A stretch of DNA of 62,932 nucleotides from Granulosicoccaceae bacterium (GTDB lineage Bacteria; Pseudomonadota; Gammaproteobacteria; Granulosicoccales; Granulosicoccaceae): positions 1 to 62,932 of the forward strand of contig JAHDCO010000020.1 in NCBI GenBank assembly GCA_020629835.1. The letters run 5' to 3'. Under the pieces are notes generated by a model, which made no database searches, was not told the DNA's origin, and saw nothing but the letters and a program-made list of their open reading frames with translations. This document shows positions 37,271-46,574 of the stretch, piece by piece (the stretch's first letter is position 1; every line of letters begins with the position of its first letter). A program made the translations under genes and the position numbers.

Positions 37271-38239
37271 AAATGGGGTGCCGATGGCTTTCGGTGCCAC
37301 CGCTTTGCCGATAAATCCGGCCAATAAAACCACGGTTAAGATGTACGGCAAAGCCTGAATGAACTGCACGGGCACTTCACCAATAACCGGCAGCACAATG
37401 CCCTGCAAACGGATGGCGATAGCGTCAAGAAAGCCGAACATCAAACAGGCAAACATGGCAGGTACCGGCCGCCACTTACCAAAGATCATGGCCGCTAACG
37501 CGATATACCCCTGGCCGGCGGACATCTCTCGAACAAACGAGGCGTTCTGCGCAACAGATAAATAAGTACCGGCAATACCGGCTAACAAACCACAAATAGC
37601 CAGCGAGGAATAGCGCAGCCGACTGACGGACAAACCGGCCGTATCAATAGCTAAAGGATTCTCGCCTACCGCGCGTACCCGCAAGCCGAATCGTGTTCGG
37701 TAGATAACCCACCAGGTTGCGAACACAGCAAGCAACGCGACGTATACCAGCAGATTATGACCGTTGATAACTTCATTAAACAACGGCCCGACAATCGGCA
37801 CCGCGTCCCCAATCGCGGCAGCACCTGGAAAATCAATCGGCATAAAACGCGCTTCGGCAGGTAAGGATGGCGTTTGCCCACCTTGTGCAAACCACGCAAT
37901 ACCCAGCACCACCGTTAAGCCCGATGCCAGGATGTTGATGGCAAGGCCACTGACCACCTGATTACCTCGGTGCGTGATGCACGCAAACCCGTGCACAAGC
38001 GCCAACACAATCCCGACCAAAATACCCGCTCCCAACGCAAGCCACGCACTGCCTGTCCACGCAGCCACCGCCGCCGCCGCAAATGCGGTGGCGAGCAGCT
38101 TGCCTTCCAAACTGATATCAATGATGCCCGAGCGCTCTGAAAAGATACCTGCCATGGCGCATAGAATCAGAGGCGTGGATACGCGAATGGTGGCGTCAAA
38201 TACCGCCAGGATATCCATCCATGAAATTCCGAATAGCAT
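37256..38239 (-). CDS. Nucleoside-type ABC transporter permease, second subunit
   Basis: 327 aa inner-membrane permease of the BMP/RbsC-like family (NupQ type). Eight or more hydrophobic helices and the conserved SGIIDISLEGKLLATAFAA and ITHRGNQVVSGLAIN segments are visible. It pairs with the preceding permease in a heterodimer with one twin-cassette ATPase. The start overlaps the upstream permease's stop by one base (TGATG). The last gene of the BMP operon. Confidence 0.88.
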   Translation of the reverse strand: MLFGISWMDILAVFDATIRVSTPLILCAMAGIFSERSGIIDISLEGKLLATAFAAAAVAAWTGSAWLALGAGILVGIVLALVHGFACITHRGNQVVSGLAINILASGLTVVLGIAWFAQGGQTPSLPAEARFMPIDFPGAAAIGDAVPIVGPLFNEVINGHNLLVYVALLAVFATWWVIYRTRFGLRVRAVGENPLAIDTAGLSVSRLRYSSLAICGLLAGIAGTYLSVAQNASFVREMSAGQGYIALAAMIFGKWRPVPAMFACLMFGFLDAIAIRLQGIVLPVIGEVPVQFIQALPYILTVVLLAGFIGKAVAPKAIGTPFVKER

Positions 38240-39360
38240 CAGTGATCCACCACTGCGTTAACCGGGCGGATTTTTAAGTACAGCCTAACGATCCAGGGTC
38301 TTAACATCAGCGCCAGAGCGCCGGAGAACAAAATGATAAGCCCCTGTATGGCAACCACCATTTCGCGGGTGATTTTAGGGATTTCAAAGTTGAGCTCTGC
38401 CCCACCCTGGTACAACACACCGAATAACAAGCTGGCCATGATGATGCCGACGGGGTGATTACGCCCCATTAAAGACACGGCAATACCGGTGAAACCATAG
38501 CCGGCGGTAAAGTTGTTAATGATGCGGTGATGAACACCCATGATTTCATTCACTGCAACAAAACCAGCGAGTGCACCGGATAAGCACATGGTGGTAATGA
38601 TGATGGTTTTGGGGCGAATACCGGCATACACGGCCGCCGCCTCACTTTGCCCCGCCGTACGCAATTCATAACCCCACCTCGTTCGCCAAACGTACACCCA
38701 GACAAACAAGCTACATAGCAATGCTAAAAATATTGATGCATTCAACGGTGTGCGCGTGATCTTGACACCAAACCAGGCAAAGATTTCATGCATGGCGGGT
38801 AACCAGGCGGCTTCTGCAAACGCGCGCGACTCCGGTGACATTTGCCCGGGCTCTCGCAATACGTTCACGAGTAGATAAACCATCAACGCCGATGCGATGA
38901 AGTTAAACATGATGGTGGTGATAACAATATGACTGCCGCGATAGGCTTGCAGCCAGGCCGGTATAAATGCCCACGCAGCGCCGAAAAACGCGGCGGCCAC
39001 AATGCCCAGCGGGATCAGGAATAACGGCGGTAGCACACTATCAAACGCTAAAAACACCAGCCCAACACCCAGCCCTGCGATGTATGCCTGCCCTTCACCA
39101 CCAATGTTGAACAAACTGGCATGAAACGCAACCGCTACAGCAAGGCCGGTAAATATAAAGTTTGTGGTGTAGTACAAAGTGTAGCCAATGGCGTAGTCGC
39201 TACCAAACGCGCCTTCGATCATGATGCCCACAGCTTCTAACGGGTCTACGCCAATCGCCAACATGATTAAGCCTGAAGCAATCAACGCCATGATGATGTT
39301 CAGGATGGGGATGATGACCACCTCTAACCAGGCAGGCAGTGGAATGGCTGCTGTATTCAT
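38239..39360 (-). CDS. Nucleoside-type ABC transporter permease, first subunit
   Basis: 373 aa inner-membrane permease of the NupP/YufP family, with about eight helices and the conserved TNFIFTGLAVAVAFHASLFN and IGGEGQAYIAG segments typical of BMP-linked permeases. It overlaps the ATPase gene by four bases (ATGA). Predicted role: nucleoside or purine uptake. Confidence 0.88.
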   Translation of the reverse strand: MNTAAIPLPAWLEVVIIPILNIIMALIASGLIMLAIGVDPLEAVGIMIEGAFGSDYAIGYTLYYTTNFIFTGLAVAVAFHASLFNIGGEGQAYIAGLGVGLVFLAFDSVLPPLFLIPLGIVAAAFFGAAWAFIPAWLQAYRGSHIVITTIMFNFIASALMVYLLVNVLREPGQMSPESRAFAEAAWLPAMHEIFAWFGVKITRTPLNASIFLALLCSLFVWVYVWRTRWGYELRTAGQSEAAAVYAGIRPKTIIITTMCLSGALAGFVAVNEIMGVHHRIINNFTAGYGFTGIAVSLMGRNHPVGIIMASLLFGVLYQGGAELNFEIPKITREMVVAIQGLIILFSGALALMLRPWIVRLYLKIRPVNAVVDH

Positions 39361-40961
39361 GCTGACTCACTCTGGTGCGCGTTCGCCATCATTAAACCCA
39401 AGGTGGTTTTGTCCGCACCTCGGCCAGGCATTTCCCCAACAATTGCTCCTTCACACATCACAATGATGCGATCCGACAAGGCCATGATTTCATCGAGCTC
39501 TACGGATACCAGTAACACCGCACATCCGCTATCGCGCATGTCGACGAGTTTTTGATGAATAAGCTCAATGGCACCGATGTCTACCCCGCGCGTGGGCTGG
39601 CCCACTAACAGCGCTTGCGGCTCTTTGTCCAGTTCTCTGGCCAGAATTAACTTTTGCTGATTGCCACCAGAGAACGAGGCGCTCTTTAAATTGGGGTTAC
39701 CCGGTCGGACATCTAAACCACTCATTAATTTGGCACAAAGCTCTTTGATGGTTTTTACTTTAAGCAGGCCTCGCCAATTGATTCCTGCACCGCGGTGGTA
39801 CCCAAGCACTGACGATTCCGCGGCCGAAAACGTTTTGACCAAACCGAGTTTTAATCGGTCTTCCGGCACATGATTCACTTTCAAATCACGCATGACTGAT
39901 GGGTTGGTGGGAGTGTTGGCCGATGTCATCCTTCCGTTGATTGAGAACTGACCCGACGTCGGAGAGGTAATGCCCGATAACACGTCCAGTAATTCACTCT
40001 GACCATTTCCTGCAACCCCGGCAACGCCTAAGATTTCCCCTTTACGCACATTGAACGTGATGTTTTTCAAGGTGCTCAGACCGTTCTTATCGGTCAGCGA
40101 TATGTCTTGCACATCGATGGCTATTGGCGTATCGGCTGCGATATCTACCGCGCGCACATGGTTCGTGCTGTTGACCTTGCGGCCAACCATCAATTCGGCT
40201 AATTCTTCCATGGACGTATCGGCCGTATTGCGATGCGCCACCATCTCACCCAGGCGCAGGACCGACACCGCATCAGTTACGTCCATAATCTCACGCAACT
40301 TGTGCGTAATTAAGATAATAGTAACGCCGCGCTCCTTAAGCGCCTGCAACACGCGGAATAATTGATCCACTTCCTGTGGGGTAAGTACGCCCGTTGGTTC
40401 ATCCAGAATCAAAATATCCGCGTGTCGATACAACGCTTTTAGAATTTCGGTGCGTTGCTGTTCACCGACCGGTAGCTCTCCGGCCGGGGTGTTTAAATCG
40501 ACCGTGAGCTGATACTCACGGCTTAAGCGATCGAGTTCTTTTTTGGCATCGTCGGCACTGGGTTTGATTAAGCGGTACTCTTCCGCACCCAACATGACGT
40601 TTTCAATAACCGAGAATGTATCCACCAGCATAAAGTGCTGATGCACCATACCGATACCGGCCGCGATCGCTTCGTTAGAATTCTCAATAGAGATGGGTTT
40701 GCCGTTGATTCGAATTTCACCTGAATCGGCTTGATAAAAGCCGTACAGGATACTCATCAATGTGGATTTACCCGCCCCGTTTTCACCCACAATGCCGTGG
40801 ATGGTGCCGCGTTTAACGGCCAGGTTGATGTCGTGATTGGCTCTGACGGCTCCGAAGTGTTTCGTGATGCCGAGCAGCTGGATAGCGAATTCTGATGACT
40901 CGCCAGGAGAAGTGGCCTCGGTCACCGCGGTGACCGAGGCTGGTGATGATTCACTCACCAT
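39357..40961 (-). CDS. Nucleoside-type ABC transporter, twin-cassette ATPase
   Basis: 534 aa with two ABC ATPase domains. The first has a standard Walker A, GENGAGKSTL, and Walker B LILDEPTGVLTP. The second has the degenerate GVAGNGQSEL seen in the NupO/RbsA family, with signature SGGNQQKLILAREL. It follows the BMP binding protein after 20 bp and overlaps the first permease by four bases. Confidence 0.9.
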   Translation of the reverse strand: MVSESSPASVTAVTEATSPGESSEFAIQLLGITKHFGAVRANHDINLAVKRGTIHGIVGENGAGKSTLMSILYGFYQADSGEIRINGKPISIENSNEAIAAGIGMVHQHFMLVDTFSVIENVMLGAEEYRLIKPSADDAKKELDRLSREYQLTVDLNTPAGELPVGEQQRTEILKALYRHADILILDEPTGVLTPQEVDQLFRVLQALKERGVTIILITHKLREIMDVTDAVSVLRLGEMVAHRNTADTSMEELAELMVGRKVNSTNHVRAVDIAADTPIAIDVQDISLTDKNGLSTLKNITFNVRKGEILGVAGVAGNGQSELLDVLSGITSPTSGQFSINGRMTSANTPTNPSVMRDLKVNHVPEDRLKLGLVKTFSAAESSVLGYHRGAGINWRGLLKVKTIKELCAKLMSGLDVRPGNPNLKSASFSGGNQQKLILARELDKEPQALLVGQPTRGVDIGAIELIHQKLVDMRDSGCAVLLVSVELDEIMALSDRIIVMCEGAIVGEMPGRGADKTTLGLMMANAHQSESA

Positions 40962-40981
40962 CTACTGATTGCCGCGTGCTT

Positions 40982-41977
40982 TTAGTAAGTGCAGGCGTTA
41001 TCAGTTGTGTAATCGTGAACCATCAGTTCACCAGAAACAATTTTGGCTGACGCATCGTCTAGCGCTGCCTTCATCTCGTCAGAGATCAGTGCTTCGTTGT
41101 GCTCATCCAATGCCCAACCAACACCTTCTTCAGCTAAGCCCAGTACTTGAATACCCGCTTCCCAGGATCCATCCATTGCGCTTTGGTACGCTGTGTAAGC
41201 CGCAACGTCAACGCGCTTCAGCATAGAAGTCAGCATGGTGCCTGGGTGCAGGAAGTTCTGGTTTGAATCAACACCAATGGCCAACTTGCCTGAATCTTTA
41301 GCGGCCTGATAAACACCCACGCCGGTGCCACCTGCTGCGGCGTAAACCACGTCCGCACCGCGATCAAATTGACCTTTTGCCAATTCACTACCACGGCCTG
41401 GATCGTTCCATGCGGCAGGCGTTGTACCGGTCATGTTTTGAATAACGGTGGTTTGGTTGTCTACGTAGCGAGCGCCCTGCTCGTAGCCACAGCCAAAACG
41501 ACGGATCAGAGGAATGTCCATACCGCCAACAAAGCCTACTGTGGAGGTTTCTGAGGCCATGGCCGCGATCATGCCCACGAGGAACGAGCCTTCGTGCTCT
41601 TTGAATACGATGGACTGAACGTTAGGAAGATCGACAACACCATCGATGATGGTGAATTTAGTGTCGGGGAAATCTTTAGCGACCGCTTCCATAGGACCGG
41701 CCTGGGCGAAGCCAACTCCTAAAATAGGGTTTGCACCGCGTTGTGCCATACGGCGGATAGCTTGCTCACGCTGAGTTTCATTGGTGACTTCGAATTCGCG
41801 GTATTCAATGCCCGTGTCAGCTTTGAAGCGCTCAACACCGTCGTAGACGCCTTGGTTGAACGACTTATCGAATTTTCCGCCCATGTCGAAAATGACGGCG
41901 GGTGAAATGTCTTCAGCTTGTGCGGCAACGGAGGCCAACACCAGGCCCAGGGCTGCCCCGATGTGTTTAATACTCAT
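40982..41977 (-). CDS. BMP-family nucleoside-binding protein
   Basis: 331 aa periplasmic protein. The signal peptide MSIKHIGAALGLVLASVAA ends at QA-ED near residue 21; there is no lipobox cysteine, so unlike many BMP proteins it is soluble rather than lipid-anchored. The mature part has the family features DMGGKFDKSFNQGVYDG and ILGVGFAQAGPMEAVAK. A GAGGA site lies before the ATG. With the three downstream transport genes and the linked nucleoside hydrolase and ribokinase, nucleosides are the likely ligand. Confidence 0.88.
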   Translation of the reverse strand: MSIKHIGAALGLVLASVAAQAEDISPAVIFDMGGKFDKSFNQGVYDGVERFKADTGIEYREFEVTNETQREQAIRRMAQRGANPILGVGFAQAGPMEAVAKDFPDTKFTIIDGVVDLPNVQSIVFKEHEGSFLVGMIAAMASETSTVGFVGGMDIPLIRRFGCGYEQGARYVDNQTTVIQNMTGTTPAAWNDPGRGSELAKGQFDRGADVVYAAAGGTGVGVYQAAKDSGKLAIGVDSNQNFLHPGTMLTSMLKRVDVAAYTAYQSAMDGSWEAGIQVLGLAEEGVGWALDEHNEALISDEMKAALDDASAKIVSGELMVHDYTTDNACTY

Positions 41978-42098
41978 AACGGATCCTCACTACTGTGTGC
42001 GTTTGTTAGGTATTTTCGAGTGTATCACGATCAGATTTGGCCACCGATACCTACAAGCGCAAGAAGCGCATAAACCATCAGGTGTAGTCGATGCGATT

Positions 42099-42115
42099 TG
42101 CACCTCCGAGGTGCA
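42099..42115. other. Inverted repeat before the BMP operon
   Basis: TGCACCT and AGGTGCA form a perfect seven-base-pair dyad around CCG. It lies 122 bases before the BMP gene and 20 bases beyond the 95-aa gene. It lacks a T-run on either strand, so it could be an operator for the transporter operon or a weak terminator. No purine riboswitch fold was evident in this 157-bp spacer. Confidence 0.35.
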
Positions 42116-42134
42116 CAGCCGGGCTACCGACTAA

Positions 42135-42422
42135 TTACTTTGCCTTGAGCAGCATCTCCGCGAGCTCAGGGAATCGTTCGCGATGGTAGTACGGCGATGT
42201 CTGACCCGGGCTCTGCGGGTTTTCCTGATTCACACCAAACTCAAGCCCCTGGCCCACCAGCACTTTGTATTTTTTAATAACGCCTTCTCGCGTTGCGCTT
42301 GGTCGGGTGGCCTCTTCCATCAGCCCAAGCTCGAGCATAATTTTATTGGCCCGCACGGCTGACAACTCAACGTTGTGCTCTTTCAGCAGTGCGGTGAGTG
42401 CTGCCAATCCCGCGTTTTTCAT
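42135..42422 (-). CDS. Small conserved-looking protein, 95 aa
   Basis: 95 aa, without signal or membrane segments. A helical N-terminal half, LAALTALLKEHNVELSAVRA followed by MLELGLMEEATRP, leads into a GVIKKYKVLVGQGLEFGVN segment and a charged end. The layout faintly recalls the winged-helix C-terminal region of phage antirepressors, but I would not name it. It starts on the last codons of the Kef-like antiporter gene (ATGA overlap), so it is translated with it and may be an accessory of that transporter or simply share its message. Confidence 0.65.
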   Translation of the reverse strand: MKNAGLAALTALLKEHNVELSAVRANKIMLELGLMEEATRPSATREGVIKKYKVLVGQGLEFGVNQENPQSPGQTSPYYHRERFPELAEMLLKAK

Positions 42423-44110
42423 GTTTGATCCTCTATGCGATTCGATTCGTTGGAATCCCGGTAACTTTCCGTATACGCCTGCGCCTCCAGCGGGCTCACG
42501 CCAACCGTCTCCAGGACATCTTCGCCCATCAGCAACGCGGTTTCAAATGTCTCGCTGTAAGCGCGATCGGCGCCGGCTGAAGTTAGCTGCTCGCAAACCG
42601 ATGCATTCGCCCCGCGAGCTAACACCGTTAAGTTTGGAAATCGATGCCGAACAATGGCGGATAACTCCAACGCGCGCTCGGCATCATCGATAGCAATGAC
42701 CATAACCACCGCGCGCTCAGCTCCAGCGGCTTCGAGTAAATCCGGGCGTAAGGCATCGCCATACAAACCGACAAACCCTGCCTCACGCAACGCATGAAAT
42801 TTATCGGGGTTCTGATCAATGACCGCTACCCGAAAACCATTTTGCTGCAGCAGCGAGGCAATGATTTGCCCTACCCGACCATAACCTGCCACCACCACTT
42901 GCGAGTCGGCCCGTGCGCCCTGTTCAATGCCCGTGTTGGTCTGCTGAGCCGCTGGAATGACGTCACGCTTGGCCGCCCAGTACAGTAGCCAAGGTGTCGT
43001 AAGCATCGACAGCCCCACAATTAACATCAACTGCGCATCCAACTTCGCCGAAATAACGCCCCAGCTCGCGGCAAAGTGAACGATGACAAATGCTAACTCC
43101 CCACCCTGGGATAACACAGTCGCTAACCAAATACGCTGCCGCCTGGGTACCGATGACCAACGTAACAGCGTTCGTAACACCCACGCTTTAACCACAACCA
43201 GTAAGACAACCAAAGACAAGGTTTCCGCCGGCCGGTTAAACAAGGTGGCGAAGTCAATGGTCATACCCACGGCCATAAAAAACAAACCGACCATCAAACC
43301 GTGAAAAGGACGGGTTGCTACGCTTACCGCATTTCCGTAATCCGAACGCACCATTAAATAAGCGGCAAGCAGTGCACCGATTTCCATGGGCACACCCACC
43401 AACTGCATAAATAACAGCAGCCCGATAACAATCATCAGCGCTAGCGCGGTAAACACTTCATCCAGGCCAACACTCACCGCATAACGCAGCGCATGCCTGA
43501 GTAACGCAGGCCCTGCTAAGCCAATCACCACAACAACAACGGCACTGCGAATCACCATCGGCCAGCGGCTGCCTTCGGTTGCGGCGGCTTCAATTCCGAG
43601 CAGAGGCACCACTAGAAGCAGTGGTAGCACCGTAAGACTTTGACTCAGTAAAAGCCGCTCCCCCGTTTCGGTTAAAGGGGACCCGCCAGGGTAATGCGCG
43701 GCGAACGCATGTCGTGCAACCGCGCCTGACGATAAGCTCAACGCCAGTGCACAGACCAGGGCTTCAGTCCATACCAAACCGGTGAGTAAAGCGATCAAAA
43801 AGATGATGCTAAAACTCAGCAAGAGATGCCAAAACCCTAAAGAAAATCGACCATCAATCAACGCCGACATGCGTCTTGGGGTAGCTTGCATAGCCAGCAT
43901 GAACAACAGCACCAAAGCGGTAAACTGTTCAAACAACGCGATGGGCTCGGGTTCACGTATGACCGCTAGCCCCCAAGGTCCGATCAAGATGCCGGCAACG
44001 AAATAACCCAGTACAGGACCAAGACCCAATCGCTTGGTAATGGGTACCGCCAGTAACGCGGCTAATAAAAAAACAAAGACGTGAAACAGCAGCCCGTGTG
44101 TCTCACCCAT
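42419..44110 (-). CDS. Kef-type monovalent cation:proton antiporter with TrkA-N domain
   Basis: 563 aa. The N-terminal 380 residues form a CPA2 membrane domain of about twelve helices, and the motif GLGPVLGYFVAGILIGPWGL is at residues 29-48. Residues about 405-525 are a Rossmann TrkA-N/RCK domain with VVVAGYGRVG. Compared with KefB/KefC, the LFQD motif that carries the essential transport aspartate reads LSQSLTVLP (S158), and the GLEL motif reads AMQA (73-76). A typical potassium or sodium antiport cycle is therefore doubtful. It overlaps the upstream amidotransferase by 8 bp and the downstream 95-aa gene by 4 bp. Confidence 0.87.
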   Translation of the reverse strand: MGETHGLLFHVFVFLLAALLAVPITKRLGLGPVLGYFVAGILIGPWGLAVIREPEPIALFEQFTALVLLFMLAMQATPRRMSALIDGRFSLGFWHLLLSFSIIFLIALLTGLVWTEALVCALALSLSSGAVARHAFAAHYPGGSPLTETGERLLLSQSLTVLPLLLVVPLLGIEAAATEGSRWPMVIRSAVVVVVIGLAGPALLRHALRYAVSVGLDEVFTALALMIVIGLLLFMQLVGVPMEIGALLAAYLMVRSDYGNAVSVATRPFHGLMVGLFFMAVGMTIDFATLFNRPAETLSLVVLLVVVKAWVLRTLLRWSSVPRRQRIWLATVLSQGGELAFVIVHFAASWGVISAKLDAQLMLIVGLSMLTTPWLLYWAAKRDVIPAAQQTNTGIEQGARADSQVVVAGYGRVGQIIASLLQQNGFRVAVIDQNPDKFHALREAGFVGLYGDALRPDLLEAAGAERAVVMVIAIDDAERALELSAIVRHRFPNLTVLARGANASVCEQLTSAGADRAYSETFETALLMGEDVLETVGVSPLEAQAYTESYRDSNESNRIEDQT

Positions 44111-44837
44111 TGCTGGTGTGTTTAGACTCAGCTAACGGGCGGCAGGAAGCATCACACCACGAGTGAAGAAAACCGGATAACCAGGCAGACACGGTGGCAT
44201 CGTGTAATTCCGCTTTTGCCATCATGGCGGCACGTTGCTCATCGTTAAATTGATCCGGGCTTTTCTCGCGATTGCGAGCCTGCCATATGGCTAAGGCTTC
44301 CGGATTTACTTCTGGGTGAAATTGAACCCCGAAGACGCGATCACTTAATTGAAAGGCTTGATTTTCAAACACCTCACTTCGAGCCAAACTAATCGCACCC
44401 GCCGGTAGCGTAAACCCCTCTTTATGCCACTGCATAACCGTCATGGGCTCTGGCAAAAAGTGCTTACCGGCTTCTGTGGGCATCACCAGGCTGGGGCCGA
44501 TTTCACTCAAGCCTTCCGGATGAAGCGATATGGTAGAACCCAATACACGGGCCAGCATTTGAGCCCCCAGGCAAATACCAAAAAAACCAACCTCTTCTTT
44601 CAAACACGCCTCAATGAACGCAAGCTCCGGCCTTACCCAATCGTGCACATCATCATCGTTGGCACTGGGCGCACCTCCGAAAACGATAACGCCGGTGTAT
44701 CCGGCCGGGTTTGGAAATTCAGCCCCAAGCAGTGGATAAAACCAATCAAAGCATTTGCCGTTACTGTCCATCCAGCGGCAACAACGGTCGACGTTCCACC
44801 CTTCAGAATGTTTGACTAATAGGTATCGTTCAGACAT
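44103..44837 (-). CDS. Class I glutamine amidotransferase-like protein
   Basis: 244 aa. The catalytic triad is complete: C89 in FGICLGAQML, H171 and E173 in FGVQFHPEV. It belongs to the GMP-synthase-like GATase group of cytoplasmic enzymes that act on gamma-glutamyl compounds or transfer ammonia; no synthetase partner is fused or adjacent. It begins right after the lipoprotein stop and overlaps the antiporter gene. The substrate is unknown; gamma-glutamyl-putrescine or similar hydrolysis is one possibility. Confidence 0.85.
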   Translation of the reverse strand: MSERYLLVKHSEGWNVDRCCRWMDSNGKCFDWFYPLLGAEFPNPAGYTGVIVFGGAPSANDDDVHDWVRPELAFIEACLKEEVGFFGICLGAQMLARVLGSTISLHPEGLSEIGPSLVMPTEAGKHFLPEPMTVMQWHKEGFTLPAGAISLARSEVFENQAFQLSDRVFGVQFHPEVNPEALAIWQARNREKSPDQFNDEQRAAMMAKAELHDATVSAWLSGFLHSWCDASCRPLAESKHTSNG

Positions 44838-46574
44838 CTAGCGCACAAACAGACTGAACGTGTTGGAACGAGCAAATAGCCCTTCCGGGTCAGTTGCCAC
44901 GATGCGAATACCCACCGCAGACTCTTGTTCGGTGGGCCTTCCGCTAATCACCCCCTGTGCTGACAAGCTCAGCCCGTCTGGCAAACTGCCTTGCACCGTG
45001 TAGGTCAAGTCGTCATCCTCGGGGTCTGAAAAATTTGCGGTAATGGGCGTCATGGTTTGGTTTACGCGTAAAGTCCGACTGCTGATTGCCGGACCATCAA
45101 ATTCTGGTGCAGTGTTTAAAGACGTAGCGTCCAGATTAAAGCTTGCCTGAATCGGTGTGGAAACGCCGTCACTGGCGGTTACAGTGATTTCATAGGTACC
45201 GGCAGCTGATACAAACCCGGTAATCACGCCGGACAGCTCCCCTACTGTCAAGCTGACGTCGTCATCATCACTGGATACGCTGTAGCGGATGGTCTGCGAT
45301 TCTGGATCGGTGAAATATCGTGCACTGGCCAAGGCAAAGCGTTCGTTAACCTCGACCTCCTGGTCCGGAATGGCACGAGCTTCGATGGGTGCGTTGGCGA
45401 TTACCGAAAAAGGTACGGTGAAATCCAATGCTTCGGTGCCGTCGTCCGCTCGCACCGCCAGCGAATAGCGTCCGATATCTTCTGGCGTGGGGATACCTTC
45501 CAGAATACCGTCCTGGGTAACCGTTACATCACCGCTGGGTGGTAACGAGGCGGTTAACGCACTATAAGTCAGCGTCGCGCCCTTAGGATCTTGAACGTTC
45601 TGATTAAAGTCATCGTTTAATTCAACCCCCACAATGCCGACTAACGGGGGAAACGGTGCGACCAATACGGGCGGCTCATCCACGGCCACAATGCGCACCG
45701 TTACGGTGGCATTAACGCTAAAGGTGCCGTCAGTTACCGCGTAAATAAATCGATCTTCTACATCGTTTAGTAACGCACTGCCACCGAACTCATAACGAAA
45801 GGTGCCGTCGCTAAACAATTCAAAATCGGATGCGGCAAACGGGGCACTAACCGGAGTTGTTATGACTTCCAAAGGCTGATTACGAACGTCGTTGTCGTCA
45901 GAATCATTGCTTAGCAGATGACGAGAACTGCCGGCAGGATTTAACACATCGGTTTCCAGTAGCGTAAATACATCATCTCTGGCGACGGGGGGTTCGTTCA
46001 CCGATTGAATGCAGAACGTATGTTCGCTAACCGCCAATCCACCTAAATTGTCTGAGGCGGTTAATCGGTACGTTACCCCTACCGGAGCCTTCAGCTCTGG
46101 CATGGTGGCAACAAATTGGGTCGTACGAGAAACCGACGATTCGAGCGAGCCGGCGACAGTCACTGTTTGTCCGTCCGTACCCACACTGGCCACTTGCTCG
46201 AAGGTCAAGGCACACGCCCCGTCCGCACACGCCTCGGCTAATGAATCAACGGACAACTGAGCATCAAAGCCAACCTGGTTTTGGCATTGAGCTAACGCGC
46301 CTTGCTGGATTGGGCTCGGACTCCAGCGCCAGGTGCTGATCACCCCATCCCGATCGCTGGCGGTTGATGTGATCAGAATGGAGTCGCTCTCCGCTACAGC
46401 GGCAACGGTGAACGGCGAACCATCATCGAATAACACTTCAACCGTGGGCAATGCATTGGTTTGCTGCCCAGTACCATCTACCCACCCACAACCTGCGGCA
46501 GACAGCGCTAACAGGCAGAGGACTACCCCAGTCCTGAATCTAAGCCGGAACCGGCGCCCGAACCCACAAATCAA
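44838..46574 (-). CDS. Lipoprotein with Ig-like/cadherin-like domains
   Basis: About 578 aa. The start is undecided: TTG at 46574 overlaps the nucleoside hydrolase stop as TTGA and gives a good signal peptide (charged RRFRLRFR, hydrophobic VVLCLLALSAAG, lipobox Cys); a TTG at 46598 is also possible. After the lipobox the protein is a series of bacterial Ig-like and cadherin-like modules: a DNEPP-type domain near 200-310, then putative Ig domains with repeated PEDIGRYSLAVRADDG and VSAAGTYEITVTASDG edge strands. Such proteins act in adhesion or cell-surface assembly. It sits inside a metabolic operon. Confidence 0.85.
   Translation of the reverse strand: MICGFGRRFRLRFRTGVVLCLLALSAAGCGWVDGTGQQTNALPTVEVLFDDGSPFTVAAVAESDSILITSTASDRDGVISTWRWSPSPIQQGALAQCQNQVGFDAQLSVDSLAEACADGACALTFEQVASVGTDGQTVTVAGSLESSVSRTTQFVATMPELKAPVGVTYRLTASDNLGGLAVSEHTFCIQSVNEPPVARDDVFTLLETDVLNPAGSSRHLLSNDSDDNDVRNQPLEVITTPVSAPFAASDFELFSDGTFRYEFGGSALLNDVEDRFIYAVTDGTFSVNATVTVRIVAVDEPPVLVAPFPPLVGIVGVELNDDFNQNVQDPKGATLTYSALTASLPPSGDVTVTQDGILEGIPTPEDIGRYSLAVRADDGTEALDFTVPFSVIANAPIEARAIPDQEVEVNERFALASARYFTDPESQTIRYSVSSDDDDVSLTVGELSGVITGFVSAAGTYEITVTASDGVSTPIQASFNLDATSLNTAPEFDGPAISSRTLRVNQTMTPITANFSDPEDDDLTYTVQGSLPDGLSLSAQGVISGRPTEQESAVGIRIVATDPEGLFARSNTFSLFVR

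Noticed and set aside
41978-42134. A purine riboswitch before the BMP transporter operon.
   Set aside because: I could not find the conserved three-way junction with its two loop sequences; only a seven-base dyad is present.
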